The translations under genes were made by a program, and so were the position numbers. A DNA stretch of 64,000 nt from contig BSQZ01000009.1 of the NCBI GenBank assembly GCA_033239005.1, forward strand, positions 5,643,252-5,707,251. Direction: 5' to 3'. Positions 12,833 to 22,776 of this stretch are shown piece after piece. This DNA is from Lamellibrachia satsuma. Taxonomy: Eukaryota > Annelida > Polychaeta > Sabellida > Siboglinidae. Position 1 is the stretch's first letter, and the number at the start of each line of letters is the position of its first letter. The notes beneath the pieces were generated by a model. That model did no database searches, was not told the origin of the DNA, and was given only the letters and a program-made list of their open reading frames with translations.

Positions 12833-13535
12833 TACCCTAGTCGGTGCGTAAGGCCACTCAGTAACTTAGTACCCTAGTTGGTGCGTAAGGCCACTCAGTA
12901 ACTTCGTACCCTAGTCGGTGCGTAAGGCCACTCAGTAACTTAGTACCCTAGTTGGTGCGTAAGGCCACTCAGTAACTTCGTACCCTAGTCGGTGCGTAAG
13001 GCCACTCAGTAACTTAGTACCCTAGTTGGTGCGTAAGGCCACTCAGTAACTTAGTACCCTAGTTGGTGCGTAAGGCCACTCAGTAACTTCGTACCCTAGT
13101 CGGTGCGTAAGGCCACTCAGTAACTTAGTACCCTAGTTGGTGCGTAAGGCCACTCAGTAACTTCGTACCCTAGTTGGTGCGTAAGGCCACTCAGTAACTT
13201 AGTACCCTAGTTGGTGCGTAAGGCCACTCAGTAACTTAGTACCCTAGTTGGTGCGTAAGGTCACTCAGTAACTTCGTACCCTAGTTGGTGTGTAAGGCCA
13301 CTCAGTAACTTAGTACCCTAGTTGGTGCGTAAGGCCACTCAGTAACTTAGTACCCTAGTTGGTGCGTAAGGCCGCTCAGTAATTTAGTACCCTAGTTGGT
13401 GCGTAAGGCCACTCAGTAACTTAGTCCCTTGTTGGTGCGTAAGGCCACTCAGTAACTTAGTACCCTAGTTGTTGCGTAAAGCCACTAGGTAATTTCGTAC
13501 CCTAGTTGGTGCACAAGGCCACTCAGTAACTTCCG
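12833..13535 (-). repeat. 37-bp minisatellite grown from an RTE LINE 3' end
   Basis: About 19 tandem copies of a 37-bp unit containing CTAGTTGGTGCGTAAGGCC and ACTCAGTAACTTAGTACC. Point variants (TTCGTACC/TTAGTACC, GTCGG/GTTGG) alternate along the array, and the copies nearest 13500 are the most diverged. On the minus strand the outermost unit continues the decayed LINE reading frame and translates to a peptide like EVTEWPCAPTRVR. The far end leads into GAGGAAAAGTAAGTAAAGC, which matches the AAGT tail of this LINE type. Confidence 0.95.
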
Positions 13536-14420
13536 CCATTTTGTGCGATCTTTAGCTGTATTCTCTGCAATCTTCCAAGAATTCCATCCCAGTCGACGTG
13601 TCCCTGCTTCCCCAGGCCTTCTCCGTGTTGATGTTGGCCTTCCTCTTTTCCTTTTATCTTCAGGGCCCAGGTCAGTGTGCTACGTTTGTGTTGTTATTTC
13701 CATCTCTTCTAAGTGTGTGACCACTCCATCTCCACCGTCTTCTAAAGTATGTTCGTCTATCCTGACTGTTGTTCCTGTTATTTACACGTATTACTTTGGT
13801 CTTATTTACACTGATGTTAAGTCTAATGTATTATGCTGCCTGACTCAACTCAATTGACCTCTCCAGTATGTTTTGGTGGTTGCTTGCTAGCAATGCCAGA
13901 TTGTCTGCATAATCTTCTAGTGATGATGTAAATCTCCATGTGATGCCTCTCTTACGATCTTTTGTGGTATTTCGCATGATCCAGTCAATGGCAATAATGA
14001 ATACATATCCTGACATAACACATCCCTGCCGTACTCCGAGAACTACTCTGGTGTAGTTCCACCATTAATCATGCAGCTTGTACTTCCGTTGTGTGTCTCT
14101 TTTATTACTTCAACTAATACCCGAGGTATTCAATAATGTCTAAATGTTGTCCACACCTTTGTTCTTTCGACACAGTCGAAAACTTTCTTGAAATACCTGA
14201 AGTTGATACACAGTGGTTCTTACCATTCAATGCTCTGCTGCAATATGTTACGAAGGATAGGTATTTGCTTTGCTGTACCGCGTCTTTTGCTGCATGCAGC
14301 TTGTTCGTTGGCATTCTGCGGAACAACTAAGAACTGAGTTAACGGAAATTCCTCGGTATTTGTCATATATAGTAAGGTCCCCCTTTTCAGTACTTTCGCA
14401 ATCAAAGATCGTTTCCAGTA
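13536..14420 (-). mobile_element. RTE-like LINE, decayed RT to C-terminus
   Basis: Minus-strand translation across frameshifts yields RT palm-like pieces: FKKVFDCVERTKVWTTFRHY (14200-14130), VIKETHNGSTSCMINGG, then YVFIIAIDWIMRNTTKDRKR and ITWRFTSSLEDYADNLALLA (14010-13870). In the last, YADN replaces the catalytic Y/FADD. The C-terminal part has a GHTLRR-like knuckle remnant. Stops and indels are frequent. The 3' terminus has expanded into the 37-bp array, and the element's AAGT-type tail lies beyond it at about 12808-12832. Confidence 0.75.
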
Positions 14421-14663
14421 CGTTGGTACCTTGTTATTTTTCAGGATGTTATTACACCATTTATTTAGTTGTCTTACTTATATTCCCATGCTTGCAACAT
14501 TTCATAATCATAGAACTCCTATAATTCCATCATATGATTATTTTTATATTCTAAAAGGTACACATTTTGTAATCATGTAATACAATTGAATCTTGAACAT
14601 TTTACGTTAAAAACGATTAAACCGTGTAACTTTAAAGAAACGTCTGTTTTGTTTTGTTGACAG
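14421..14663. other. Putative intron sequence before the candidate exon
   Basis: AT-rich, with a pyrimidine-rich run TTTTGTTTTGTTGACAG immediately before 14664 that would serve as a polypyrimidine tract and 3' splice site. Confidence 0.4.
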
Positions 14664-14795
14664 AACGCCGCTGTGGCGACCATGACCAACGCCGGCGGCG
14701 CGTCGACAGCTTCGGCGCCCGCCGGCATGAAGTCCGGCTCGACGAAGGTCATTAAACCCAACTCCAAGGCACTGCCGGACATGATAGAGTTGATG
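14664..14795 (+). CDS. Candidate 44-codon internal or first coding exon, unknown protein
   Basis: A 132-base block is bounded by a strong acceptor (TTTTGTTGACAG, exon starts AACGCC) and a donor (ATG|GTAAGC). It is open throughout in one frame and has a length divisible by three (phase 0 at both ends). Its GC content is far higher than its surroundings. The peptide begins NAAVATMTNAGGASTASAPAG, then MKSGSTKVIKPNSKALPDM and IELM: a low-complexity Ala/Gly/Ser head and a basic segment before what could be the start of a folded domain. The ATG at 14682 sits in GCGACCATGACC, a good initiation context, so translation may begin here after a non-coding upstream exon. I do not recognise the family, and no partner exon was found in the window. 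Confidence 0.5.
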
Positions 14796-15273
14796 GTAAG
14801 CGCTCCGGAGGGGCCAAGTCTCGTGATTTGGGAAGGAGATTGCCAATTTGGTCATACCTCCTGCTTTTTTTTTCAAGTAATTCCTTTTAACCAATTCCTG
14901 TCACGGATATAAACATTGCACATAAAAAGCAATAATCTTTAGATTTGTGTTTTAAACAATACTTTAATTGTTATAAGTTTATATTTTCTATAAAATGTGG
15001 CTACGAAATGCATGAAACAACATCACAGGGACATAATTTTTTTCTAAAATGTGTGTATTGTGGCAAGGTACTGCCATCCTTCCTTTATTTCATTTCCAGC
15101 AGCAGAATTTCCTTCCTCCTAATTAATTAACTTAACACATCTGGCAGTTTCGTTCGAACTTCACAAACTTATCTAGACACGCGTTGATTGATGTATACTA
15201 TTATACTACCGATTGTAACTGCGCCCTGTCGTTAAAACAGCTGCGGTCACTTTCCACAGAAATCCCTCCTTTC
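14796..15273. other. AT-rich stretch, possible intron
   Basis: No features recognised. It would be intronic if the exon ending at 14795 is real. Confidence 0.35.
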
Positions 15274-15468
15274 CAGTGGCGTATTTACGTATTTACGGAT
15301 GCAATACGTATTTACGGATGCAGTTGGATGCAATTGGTCCCACCTTTGGCTTACCTTTTTGTTTCTCCCGTATGTAACCTGTTGCGCCTCTACATGTTGG
15401 CACGGCAACATAATACGTCACAGCTACCCCCCTGGCCTCCCCTATGCGATATCCTAGATACGCCACTG
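15274..15468. mobile_element. 195-bp MITE with TIR CAGTGGCGTATYTA
   Basis: Starts CAGTGGCGTATTTACG and ends CTAGATACGCCACTG, giving inverted termini of about 14 bp. Inside the left end, a GTATTTACGGATGCA motif is repeated. The terminal CAGTGGCG is typical of hAT-like MITEs. No clear 8-bp duplication was found in the flanks. Confidence 0.65.
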
Positions 15469-16280
15469 TTCCTTCCAATCACAATCTCCCCTACTATACT
15501 CATCCATATGACTGTTTACTGACACATCCAATTGTTCCCGTGAACTCGCAAACGCGATCCTCACTAGGTGGCGCGCGAATTACGTCTCCATTGGCTCTCG
15601 CGATTCGCCTGAACTGTGTGAAAGGTAGGGGTGACCCCATTTTCTACACATACCGTGTTCGGGTACGTTTGCCATAAAAGAAAGCTGTTCGATACCTTAA
15701 TAATTATTTAGTGACAATATTTTTCTATTTTTGATATGTCAAATATTCGTTGCTAAACCCGATTGGTCAACGGCCAAAGTAATTGGTTCGTCTGTAGGAG
15801 AAATCCTAACAAAACATTAAATGTACCGATACAGTAATTGGGACAAAGATTAATTCCACATTTCTCTGGTTGGATCATCAAAGGTTGAGAGCAAAACATT
15901 GCTACAGGTTCATGGGGAGAAGCCTGCACAAAGAAAGAAAGCACTGCTCTACAAACTAATTAATTCAAAACAACAGAATCAGGTTAATGAAGGTAGGGAC
16001 TAAAGATGTTTTGAGTTCTTCATGTGTCCAAGTTTATGTCTAATATACATCAATACATTTGTAAGAGCTTAGGAAGGTTTGCAAAATGTTTCGTATCCAA
16101 TCGTTAGGTGGCACGAACACGAATTAAATTAAACCGCAAGGCGGCACCACATATCGTTCTGCTAATGGTTTAGACTTTAGCGCAAGGTGGCACCATCATC
16201 TGGTTTGCTCTGCTGGAATCAATTTGCAATGTTGCGATTATCAATCAATTGTTGTGGTTTATTTACTGTTTTACTGCTTT
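15469..16280. other. Gene-free stretch, nothing certain
   Basis: A short phrase, CGCAAGGCGGCACCAC / CGCAAGGTGGCACCAT, occurs twice (16135-16195). No gene seen. Confidence 0.4.
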
Positions 16281-16282
16281 TC

Positions 16283-16460
16283 TGGGGAGGCGTGGCAGAG
16301 AATGGGAGGTGGGAGGTTGGTCCTAATATTGGTGGGAGGTAGGAGGTTGGCCTAAAAAATAGGTGGGAGGTGCGTGCAGTCCACTTCCCACCTACCACCA
16401 ATCCCACCTCCCACCGATTCTTTGAACCAACCTGCCACTTCCCACCGCCCACCGCATGCC
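16283..16460. repeat. Imperfect inverted repeat of GGTGGGAGGT and ACCTCCCACC motifs
   Basis: Four or so GGTGGGAGGT-like units lie in the left half (16290-16370), and the right half (16380-16455) carries their complements CCACCTACC, CCACCTCCCACC and CACTTCCCACC. The + strand is G-rich then C-rich, so single strands could fold back on themselves. Confidence 0.7.
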
Positions 16461-16592
16461 GACCCATGTAGGCTTCATAGTGTGAGATTAAAATATTGTT
16501 GCCCTTTAACATGATGGCTTTGAATGGACAATATCGTGTTTGGAGCGTCACGGTGTGTGAAAATAAAAGAAACGCGAGTTGTTTTCTCGGTC

Positions 16593-17092
16593 GTACAGCC
16601 CCATACAGTACATACAGTACATACAGTACATACAGCCCCATAGAGTACATACAGTACATACAGTCCCATACAGTACATACAGCCCCATACAGTACATACA
16701 GTACATACAGTCCCATACAGTACATACAGTACATACATTACATACAGTACATACAGCCCCATACAGTACATACAGTCCCATACAGTACATACAGTACATA
16801 CATTACATACAGTACATACAGTCCCATACAGTACATACAGTACATACAGTCCCATACAGTCCCATACAGTACATACAGTACATACAGTCCCATACAGTAC
16901 ATACAGTACATACAGTACATACAGTCCCATACAGTCCCATACAGTAAATACAGTACATACAGTACATACAGTACATACAGTCCCATACAGTACATACAGT
17001 ACATACAGTCCCATACAGTACATACAGTCCCATACAGTACACACAGTACACACAGTCCCATACAGTACATACAGTACATACAGTACATACAG
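16593..17092. repeat. 9/10-bp tandem array (ACAGTACAT / ACAGTCCCAT)
   Basis: About 500 bases of two interleaved words, ACAGTACAT (9 bp) and ACAGTCCCAT (10 bp), with a few ACAGCCCCAT and ACATTACAT variants. Long open frames in every register are products of the repeat. Confidence 0.95.
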
Positions 17093-17167
17093 TTATCAGA
17101 ACGTTGATTGTTTTACTGTTTGTCTGTAAGTTTAAACAGTACGTTTAATACGGACGTTCTTTGTTCA

Positions 17168-17272
17168 AACGCACATACACATGCACACGCACGAACGCAC
17201 GCACGCACGCACGCGCAAACACTCACACACACAAACACGCAACCACGCACGCACGCACACACACACACACAA
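17168..17272. repeat. CA/CG-rich microsatellite
   Basis: Imperfect ACGC, ACAC and CACA units, alternating purine-pyrimidine for about 100 bases. Confidence 0.9.
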
Positions 17273-17668
17273 CCCGGCGATAAAACTCGCATGTGTAATG
17301 CTTGTCTAGAGTACATCGGAGACCATTGTTTCTGCAGGCCAAGGGCGGGTCCAGAGGGTGTCCATCAGGTGCCCGGGCACCCCCTTTTATTTCGGCCAAA
17401 TTTTTTTCATCAAGTCACAGTTGTTGAGACACCGGGCTCGGCCTACAAACTCAGGATTTTGCCACCAGTACTGCCATTTGTCCTCCAGTCGATCTGATTA
17501 CAGCCCCCTCCCTCAATCCTGCTGTATTCTCGTGCATGCTGTGTGTGAATTTCCACTGGTCAACTGCACTTGCCAGGCTTGCAAACCAGTGTGAGAGACA
17601 ACCGCCTTAAGTTGCAGCCCACAGTGAAGACGGTTATTTTCTACAAAAAAGGTAAACATAATATCACC
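17273..17668. other. Gene-free stretch, possible MITE end
   Basis: GGGCGGGTCCAGAGGGTG near 17344 and GCACCCCCTTTTATTT near 17386 resemble terminal sequences of GGATCCA-type MITEs. A related GCCCCCCCTTTTATAG...GGATCCGCTC lies at 18691-18718. Boundaries not resolved. Confidence 0.3.
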
Positions 17669-18400
17669 CTAAGAAATCACCACCACGACACCACCAGTCA
17701 GGACAATTTTAATGTTCTTGTCAACTTCTGGGTTGTTGCCGGCAATGTGCTTATGGCAACGCACATGGCGATACAAACCAGGAACGCCTCGAAGATGATA
17801 CATAACGGATAAATATTGCGGCGTTTCTGTTCCACCAATGCAACGGAGGCTACAGTTAAATTGTGTCCTGAACATTATCAAAAAGCACAATATCTGTGAG
17901 GATTTCTTGGAGTTTCTATTGTTGTACTCCGGAATTACGCGCTCTCCGTCTGGTCTTCCGAAAGATGCACGACCACGCCTCCGATGGTGCAATGGGTTTG
18001 GCCGGGAAGACGGGACGACGAATGGTACGGCTGGTTTCGTGCTGCCAACAAAAAAAGCGATGTAAACAGTCATACACAGAGCGCGTCGCGAGCGCATGCG
18101 TAGTGATGGAGCCCTGTCTCTACCAAGATTTCCTAAGTCATAGCAGTGGCGAACGTTTTTAATTTGTCCCCAGTGTGGCAAGGGAAGCTCAAAATGCACG
18201 ATCACAGGGTTTGTGTCTGAGGCCAGTTGCACCAAGCCTATGTACCTTTGCAGGAAGCAACGAGTTGTCGCTGTGATGAACAGGATGTTGTCACACAACC
18301 CTACCCTGGCGGTGTGGAACGCGGGGTACGACGACACAAGTTCAAATAATATAATTGACTGAATTGTTAAGACAATGGGTGATGATATGAATAAAAACAT
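17669..18400 (-). other. Unrecognised 243-codon open frame
   Basis: The longest open frame in the window outside tandem repeats. It begins MFLFISSPIVLTIQSIILFE, a hydrophobic stretch that could be a signal anchor, and contains a basic centre (LHHRRRGRASFGRPDGER, about residues 129-146). No domain I know is visible. The opposite strand is also open over parts of the region, which argues for composition or chance. It lies between two GGATCCA-like MITE-end sequences, so it might be the inside of a decayed transposon. Confidence 0.15.
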
Positions 18401-18578
18401 GAATTTGTTAAACAGTTTACATATTATTTAATCAACATGTATTCATGCAGTTTGCTTTATACTATATAACATAATATTATATAAAATAATTATGTAGTAG
18501 TCATCCTCAGTCGAAGCCACCTTGAAATAAGGCTTTTCTATGACAATTTCCCCTCAGAGAATCCGCGCGAGCTAGCGA

Positions 18579-18645
<67 letters not shown>

Positions 18646-18647
18646 TG
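18579..18647. repeat. (GCGT)n microsatellite
   Basis: About 16 uninterrupted CGTG units, alternating purine-pyrimidine and CpG-dense, so prone to Z-DNA. Confidence 0.95.
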
Positions 18648-18719
18648 AACCAGAAGTCATCCCACCTGGTGTATTTTTTTAACTGAGCAGCCCCCCCTTT
18701 TATAGTATGGATCCGCTCA

Positions 18720-19402
18720 TGTAAACCTTTGAACTATAATCACGTATCGCAGTAACCAAATAGCTTCACAATCGGATTTTAGCTAATGCACTGAAGCGAC
18801 TTACTGTAATCGCCATTCTTTGATATGCACGTTCAACAGATACCGTAAACACGACGGTCGATGCTGTTTATTAAATTTGCATTGATCGCATTGCGCGTAC
18901 ACTGTACGCATCCGAAGTAAACACTTAAATGATGGATTTCCTGAGTCGTCTTTGGGGATCGTCGGACAATGCGCTGAATGTGCGGTTCACTGCACCCACG
19001 CAACCCTCATGGCGTCTTTCACGACAGTTCTCACTCGTCGGATTGATTTCCTGCAGCCTGAGCCACTTGCCATGTGCGAGAGCGTAGGAACATATGCAAT
19101 TTTTTTGGCAAATATTATGCAAGGTGTAAGTTAATTTCACCATGGAGGTTTGTTTTAGCGTGTAACGAAAAGAAAAATAGTGCGGCAAAGTAAATAACGT
19201 AAAACGAGTAAACATTTGGGGTTGGCAATTTGCAGCCAACTGACCTTATACCTATGCATATATGATTTGTATCTGCACGTATGCGAAGGTTGGATAGCTC
19301 CAGTTTGAGAGCTCTTTATATTGGCAACTAGAATCAAAAGCAAGATCTAGTGATGCATAATTAATAACCCATTGATGCATAGAAATGATGCACGTAGATG
19401 CC
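18720..19402. other. Gene-free stretch, nothing recognised
   Basis: Only short frames on both strands (18925-19239 minus is the longest at 104 codons). No recognised feature. Confidence 0.4.
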
Positions 19403-19476
19403 TGGTTGTGTTACTTTGGTTGTGATACTTTGGTTGTGTTACTTTGGTTGTGTTACTTTGGTTGTGTTACTTTGGT
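19403..19476. repeat. 14-bp tandem repeat, 5 copies
   Basis: Unit TTGTGTTACTTTGG, with one TTGTGATACTTTGG variant. Confidence 0.9.
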
Positions 19477-20299
19477 GGTAATAATAATACATAAGGGAAC
19501 CGCACAACCTGCAAATCTTCAGTCACGACTTTAAAATCAGCCACATATTTACAAGACGAGTGTTCTTGATTCCAAAATACATCATGGAATTCATTTCTCC
19601 GAGCAAATTGGGACATCGGAGCCAACATGTTAGCAGGTTGTTACGCTGGTTGCGATTTGCCTATAAGTTTATATTAATTAAGTGTGTTGACTTAGTGACG
19701 TGTTGTACTCGTTGGGTAGATGTGTTGTACCCGTTGGGTAGATGTGTTGGTTGAGTTGCTATTATTGTTTTTGCAGAAGGCCTACGTAAATTATATAAGA
19801 AAAGCATTTACGCAACTTATGCTAAACTGTGGCTCAACTGATCCCACACCAAGTGTTAATTGAGCCAGCTTACCAACCCTATTTGAATCAGCTATATAAA
19901 TTCATCTATGCATGTTAGATGTATTATACTGGTATAAAATGATCTCTTAATAATCATAGTTTATGTGAGTAAAACCATTTTGACTTATGAATATGATTGC
20001 TCCCTACACATCAAAAACAATGAAAAATGGCTCAACTAACACTGCTTTCCCCTACTATCGCGCCAGTAACATGTACAAACCTAAGTGTGATTTTAAAACT
20101 TTTATTACATGTGTAAGCAATAACATTTAGCGTATATTATTCAATGATGACTTCAAGTGCTTCGACTTGAGCAGTGACATATCTAATATGCATTTCTACC
20201 AACACAAAATTTAATTGTTCATTAAATTAAAGTTCATTGTTAAGTTAATTTAATTGAATAATTGAACTATTTACCACAATGGTTAAACACACTATTTTA
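19477..20299. other. Gene-free AT-rich stretch
   Basis: The short phrase GTTGGGTAGATGTGTTG is repeated at 19709 and 19733. Nothing else recognised. Confidence 0.4.
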
Positions 20300-21085
20300 A
20301 TACACACAAGAAACTGTAATTATATACCATTTAAATAAGGTACACATAGGTACATAAATAACATAATTATACAACAGGCTAAAATGCAGGAAACAATACT
20401 GAGCATAATGAAAGGTGCATAAAAATTAAGGTAATGGATAAAAACATAGCAGTGAAATAGCAGTGAAAATAGCTAGATGCTTCACTTTTCAATTGCATAA
20501 ACATACACAGCATATACTTCTAATACAGAAGAAATGACAATTATATGCAATAAAAATAATTAATAATATATACAAAATGTATTGCCCAAAAATTATAAAT
20601 CATATAAAAAATACTAAGAACTATGCAAGATCCATAAAATTTAAGGTAATGGACAAAAACACAGCAGTGAAAACAATAAAATGCTCCACATTTCAATTAT
20701 GCAAACACGCACATTCTATACTGAAATGTTCAAATGATAAAATATATAAAAATTATACAAAAATAATTACACACAGGCTAGACATGCAGCAATATAAAAA
20801 ACAAGCACAAATCAACATGAAGCATCATGTTGATAAAAGGTCACTTAACAAAATACAGATTACAGAATAATACTGTTAAATAAGGCAATACTGATAAATA
20901 AAATAAAAATACCATGCAAGAAATATACAAAGCTATACACAATTCTGACTGAGATTGATAAATATAAATGTAAAAACTGCCAGGAATGTGCAAATGACAT
21001 GAATAAAAAATACACTAATGTATAAATACACAAAATACAAAAAACATAATTATAGATACAGCTGTACAACAAAATGCTCTAAATA
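20300..21085. repeat. A-skewed tract with internal direct repeats
   Basis: On the + strand A is roughly half of all bases while T is much lower, a clear strand asymmetry over nearly 800 bp. Two ~100-bp blocks, 20419-20530 and 20633-20730, share AAGGTAATGGAYAAAAACA, CAGTGAAA, TTCAATT and CATA in order, offset about 214 bp. A second pair (20367 and 20764) shares ACAGGCTA and ATGCAG. It looks like an ancient tandem duplication. On the minus strand this is T-rich DNA downstream of the zinc-finger-like frame at 21601-21362. Class unknown. Confidence 0.55.
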
Positions 21086-21361
21086 AAATTCACACTCGCT
21101 CGAGTCGTTGTATGACGTGCACGCGACACGCGCCAGCTGCAGTGTGCGCTCACAGGGAACGAACTCGGTACAGATAGTGTCCTCGTTCAACTTGCACTTC
21201 AGCAGTGCTGACAGTACCAAGTACCGGTACCAAGGGTGCGGGTGAAATTCCAGTGGCTAAGTTCAAGGCAAAAGAAATTCGTAGCCGTAGCCGAAGCGTA
21301 GCCGCCAATCCGCCATTACTGCATTCCTCGTTACTTCATAAGCGGTGTATAACACTAAGAG

Positions 21362-21601
21362 TCAACCATTTTTGATAACGACTACTAAGTAATAATGTAA
21401 ATTCAGTAATCGTAATAAATTGCCTAAATGGACAGACGCAATGGAAAAGTGCTGATTGCACGAACGGCAGAATGCATGATTCGTCGATCGCGAACTTTTT
21501 CCGACCCGTGGAAAATCGGCCTCGAAGGCAACCTTGTATGCGTTGGCATACTTCGCCTTCTTAGGCGGTGCCCGCGGCTTAGCCGCCGAGGCACGCTTCA
21601 T
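21362..21601 (-). pseudogene. N-terminal fragment with BED/TTF-like zinc-finger start
   Basis: A 79-codon minus-strand frame starts with a basic Ala/Lys head (KRASAAKPRAPPKKAKY), then YKVAFEADFPRVGKSS and NHAFCRSCNQHFSIAS. The pattern of an aromatic-rich FP..., then FC..CN..FSI.., matches the beginning of the zinc finger at the N-terminus of many hAT-type transposases and domesticated relatives, where a G..D...H segment with the metal-binding His should follow. Here the sequence goes VHLGNLLRLLN instead, so the finger is incomplete; a splice after FSIAS (weak GTCCAT donor) or decay would explain this. The region is GC-rich compared with its flanks. It could be the first exon of a real gene or a transposon remnant. 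Confidence 0.4.
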
Positions 21602-21844
21602 CGTGCCGTGGAGAAACTAGCGATCAATGATTAAAAATTGTAGATAAAAATAACTCAAGCGAAAGAAAATGTTTTAACTGTTCTAGCGGGGAGTTATGCT
21701 CGCTATAATTATGTAGCAGAGATCACGAGGGCGCCGGAATCGAGGCTGATTCAGATTCAAAGGGGATCTCCCGGAAAGTCGTGATTTTTCCCTCACCATT
21801 GCCGATTTTATCGATAAAATGAAAAAAATTGTTTTCCCCCAAAT

Positions 21845-21935
21845 AACAAAAACCGGTATAAATGTTCTACCGACCGGTAGACCGGTAGAAGAGGTGAAAA
21901 ACCGGTAGTCTACTGGGAAAACCGGTAGACTTGGC
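21845..21935. repeat. Cluster of ACCGGTAGAC-type motifs
   Basis: Six ACCGGT-centred words (AACCGGTATAA, GACCGGTAGACC, CCGGTAGAAG, AACCGGTAGTC, AACCGGTAGAC) lie within 90 bases. ACCGGT is self-complementary, so short stems can form. Confidence 0.7.
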
Positions 21936-22581
21936 ATGTCTGGTGAACACTGAACACTGAACGCTGCATATAATTTCATCATTTGAGACACAGTGAACTC
22001 TCGCTGTATGAAATGTATCCATGGGAGGGCAATAAATACTGGATTTCAAAGTAGTTCATTTTAGGAAGTTGTTCCTTACATTGGTAGTTGAGATAACGAG
22101 AGGTAAAGAGAGGTAACGAGAGGTCATGCGCTCCTTCCTCCTCAACCGACGCGTCTTAAATAGAAGCACGAGACAGCAACGCACTTTCTTTCGGTGAATT
22201 GGTTGAGCGTAATAAATGTGAATCTGTGATCATCGCTTCAGCGCGCCGTTGATTAAAGCCATAATTCTGGTCACGAAATGGCGCAATTGAAGGACGTTCG
22301 TGATGTTGTCCTCTACTGCAATCTCGTGATGTGTGGTCCAGTGTGTCCTTATTGTAGATGCCCATCTTCCGGACATGATAACTTGGTAGATCATACGTAA
22401 AATGTCAGGAGTATCACATAGATATCCATCTATGCTTTCGTACATGATGCTGTCAGTCAGTAAATTGGTTGGTTCTTGAAATTGCGACGTATGACGTAGC
22501 GACGTATGACGTAACTTTGGACAATCGAAGAAAAGACGCGTGACGCTGTCAACAAGTGTATGTAACTGTTGGCGTAACGTA
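21936..22581. other. Gene-free stretch; possible pogo-like remnant near 21990-22125
   Basis: ACAGTGAACTCTCGCTGTATG near 21991 and GTTGAGATAACGAGAGGT near 22087 resemble the two ends of pogo/Tigger-type elements, but they are too degenerate to delimit. The rest is featureless. Confidence 0.3.
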
Positions 22582-22690
22582 TGGTCCGCATGTTTCATAT
22601 ATGACCGCATGGCTCATATATGACCGCATGGTTCATATATGAATGCATGGTTCATATATGATCGTATGGTTCATATATGACCACGTGGTC
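22582..22690. repeat. 20-bp minisatellite with palindromic core
   Basis: About five copies of GCATGGTTCATATATGACC. The unit contains the self-complementary CATATATG, and the array ends in another palindrome, GACCACGTGGTC. Confidence 0.9.
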
Positions 22691-22749
22691 ATAGACGAAC
22701 CCGTTAAAATTTGGCGCGCGAGATACAACGATTCAGGAGAAGTAGCATA

Positions 22750-22776
22750 ACATACATACAAACATACATACATACT
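22750..22776. repeat. (CATA)n microsatellite
   Basis: Six CATA-like units with one CAAA interruption. Confidence 0.85.

Noticed and set aside
16219..17107. Cys/Tyr- and Thr/Tyr-rich frames on both strands
   Set aside because: Generated by the ACAGTACAT/ACAGTCCCAT array.
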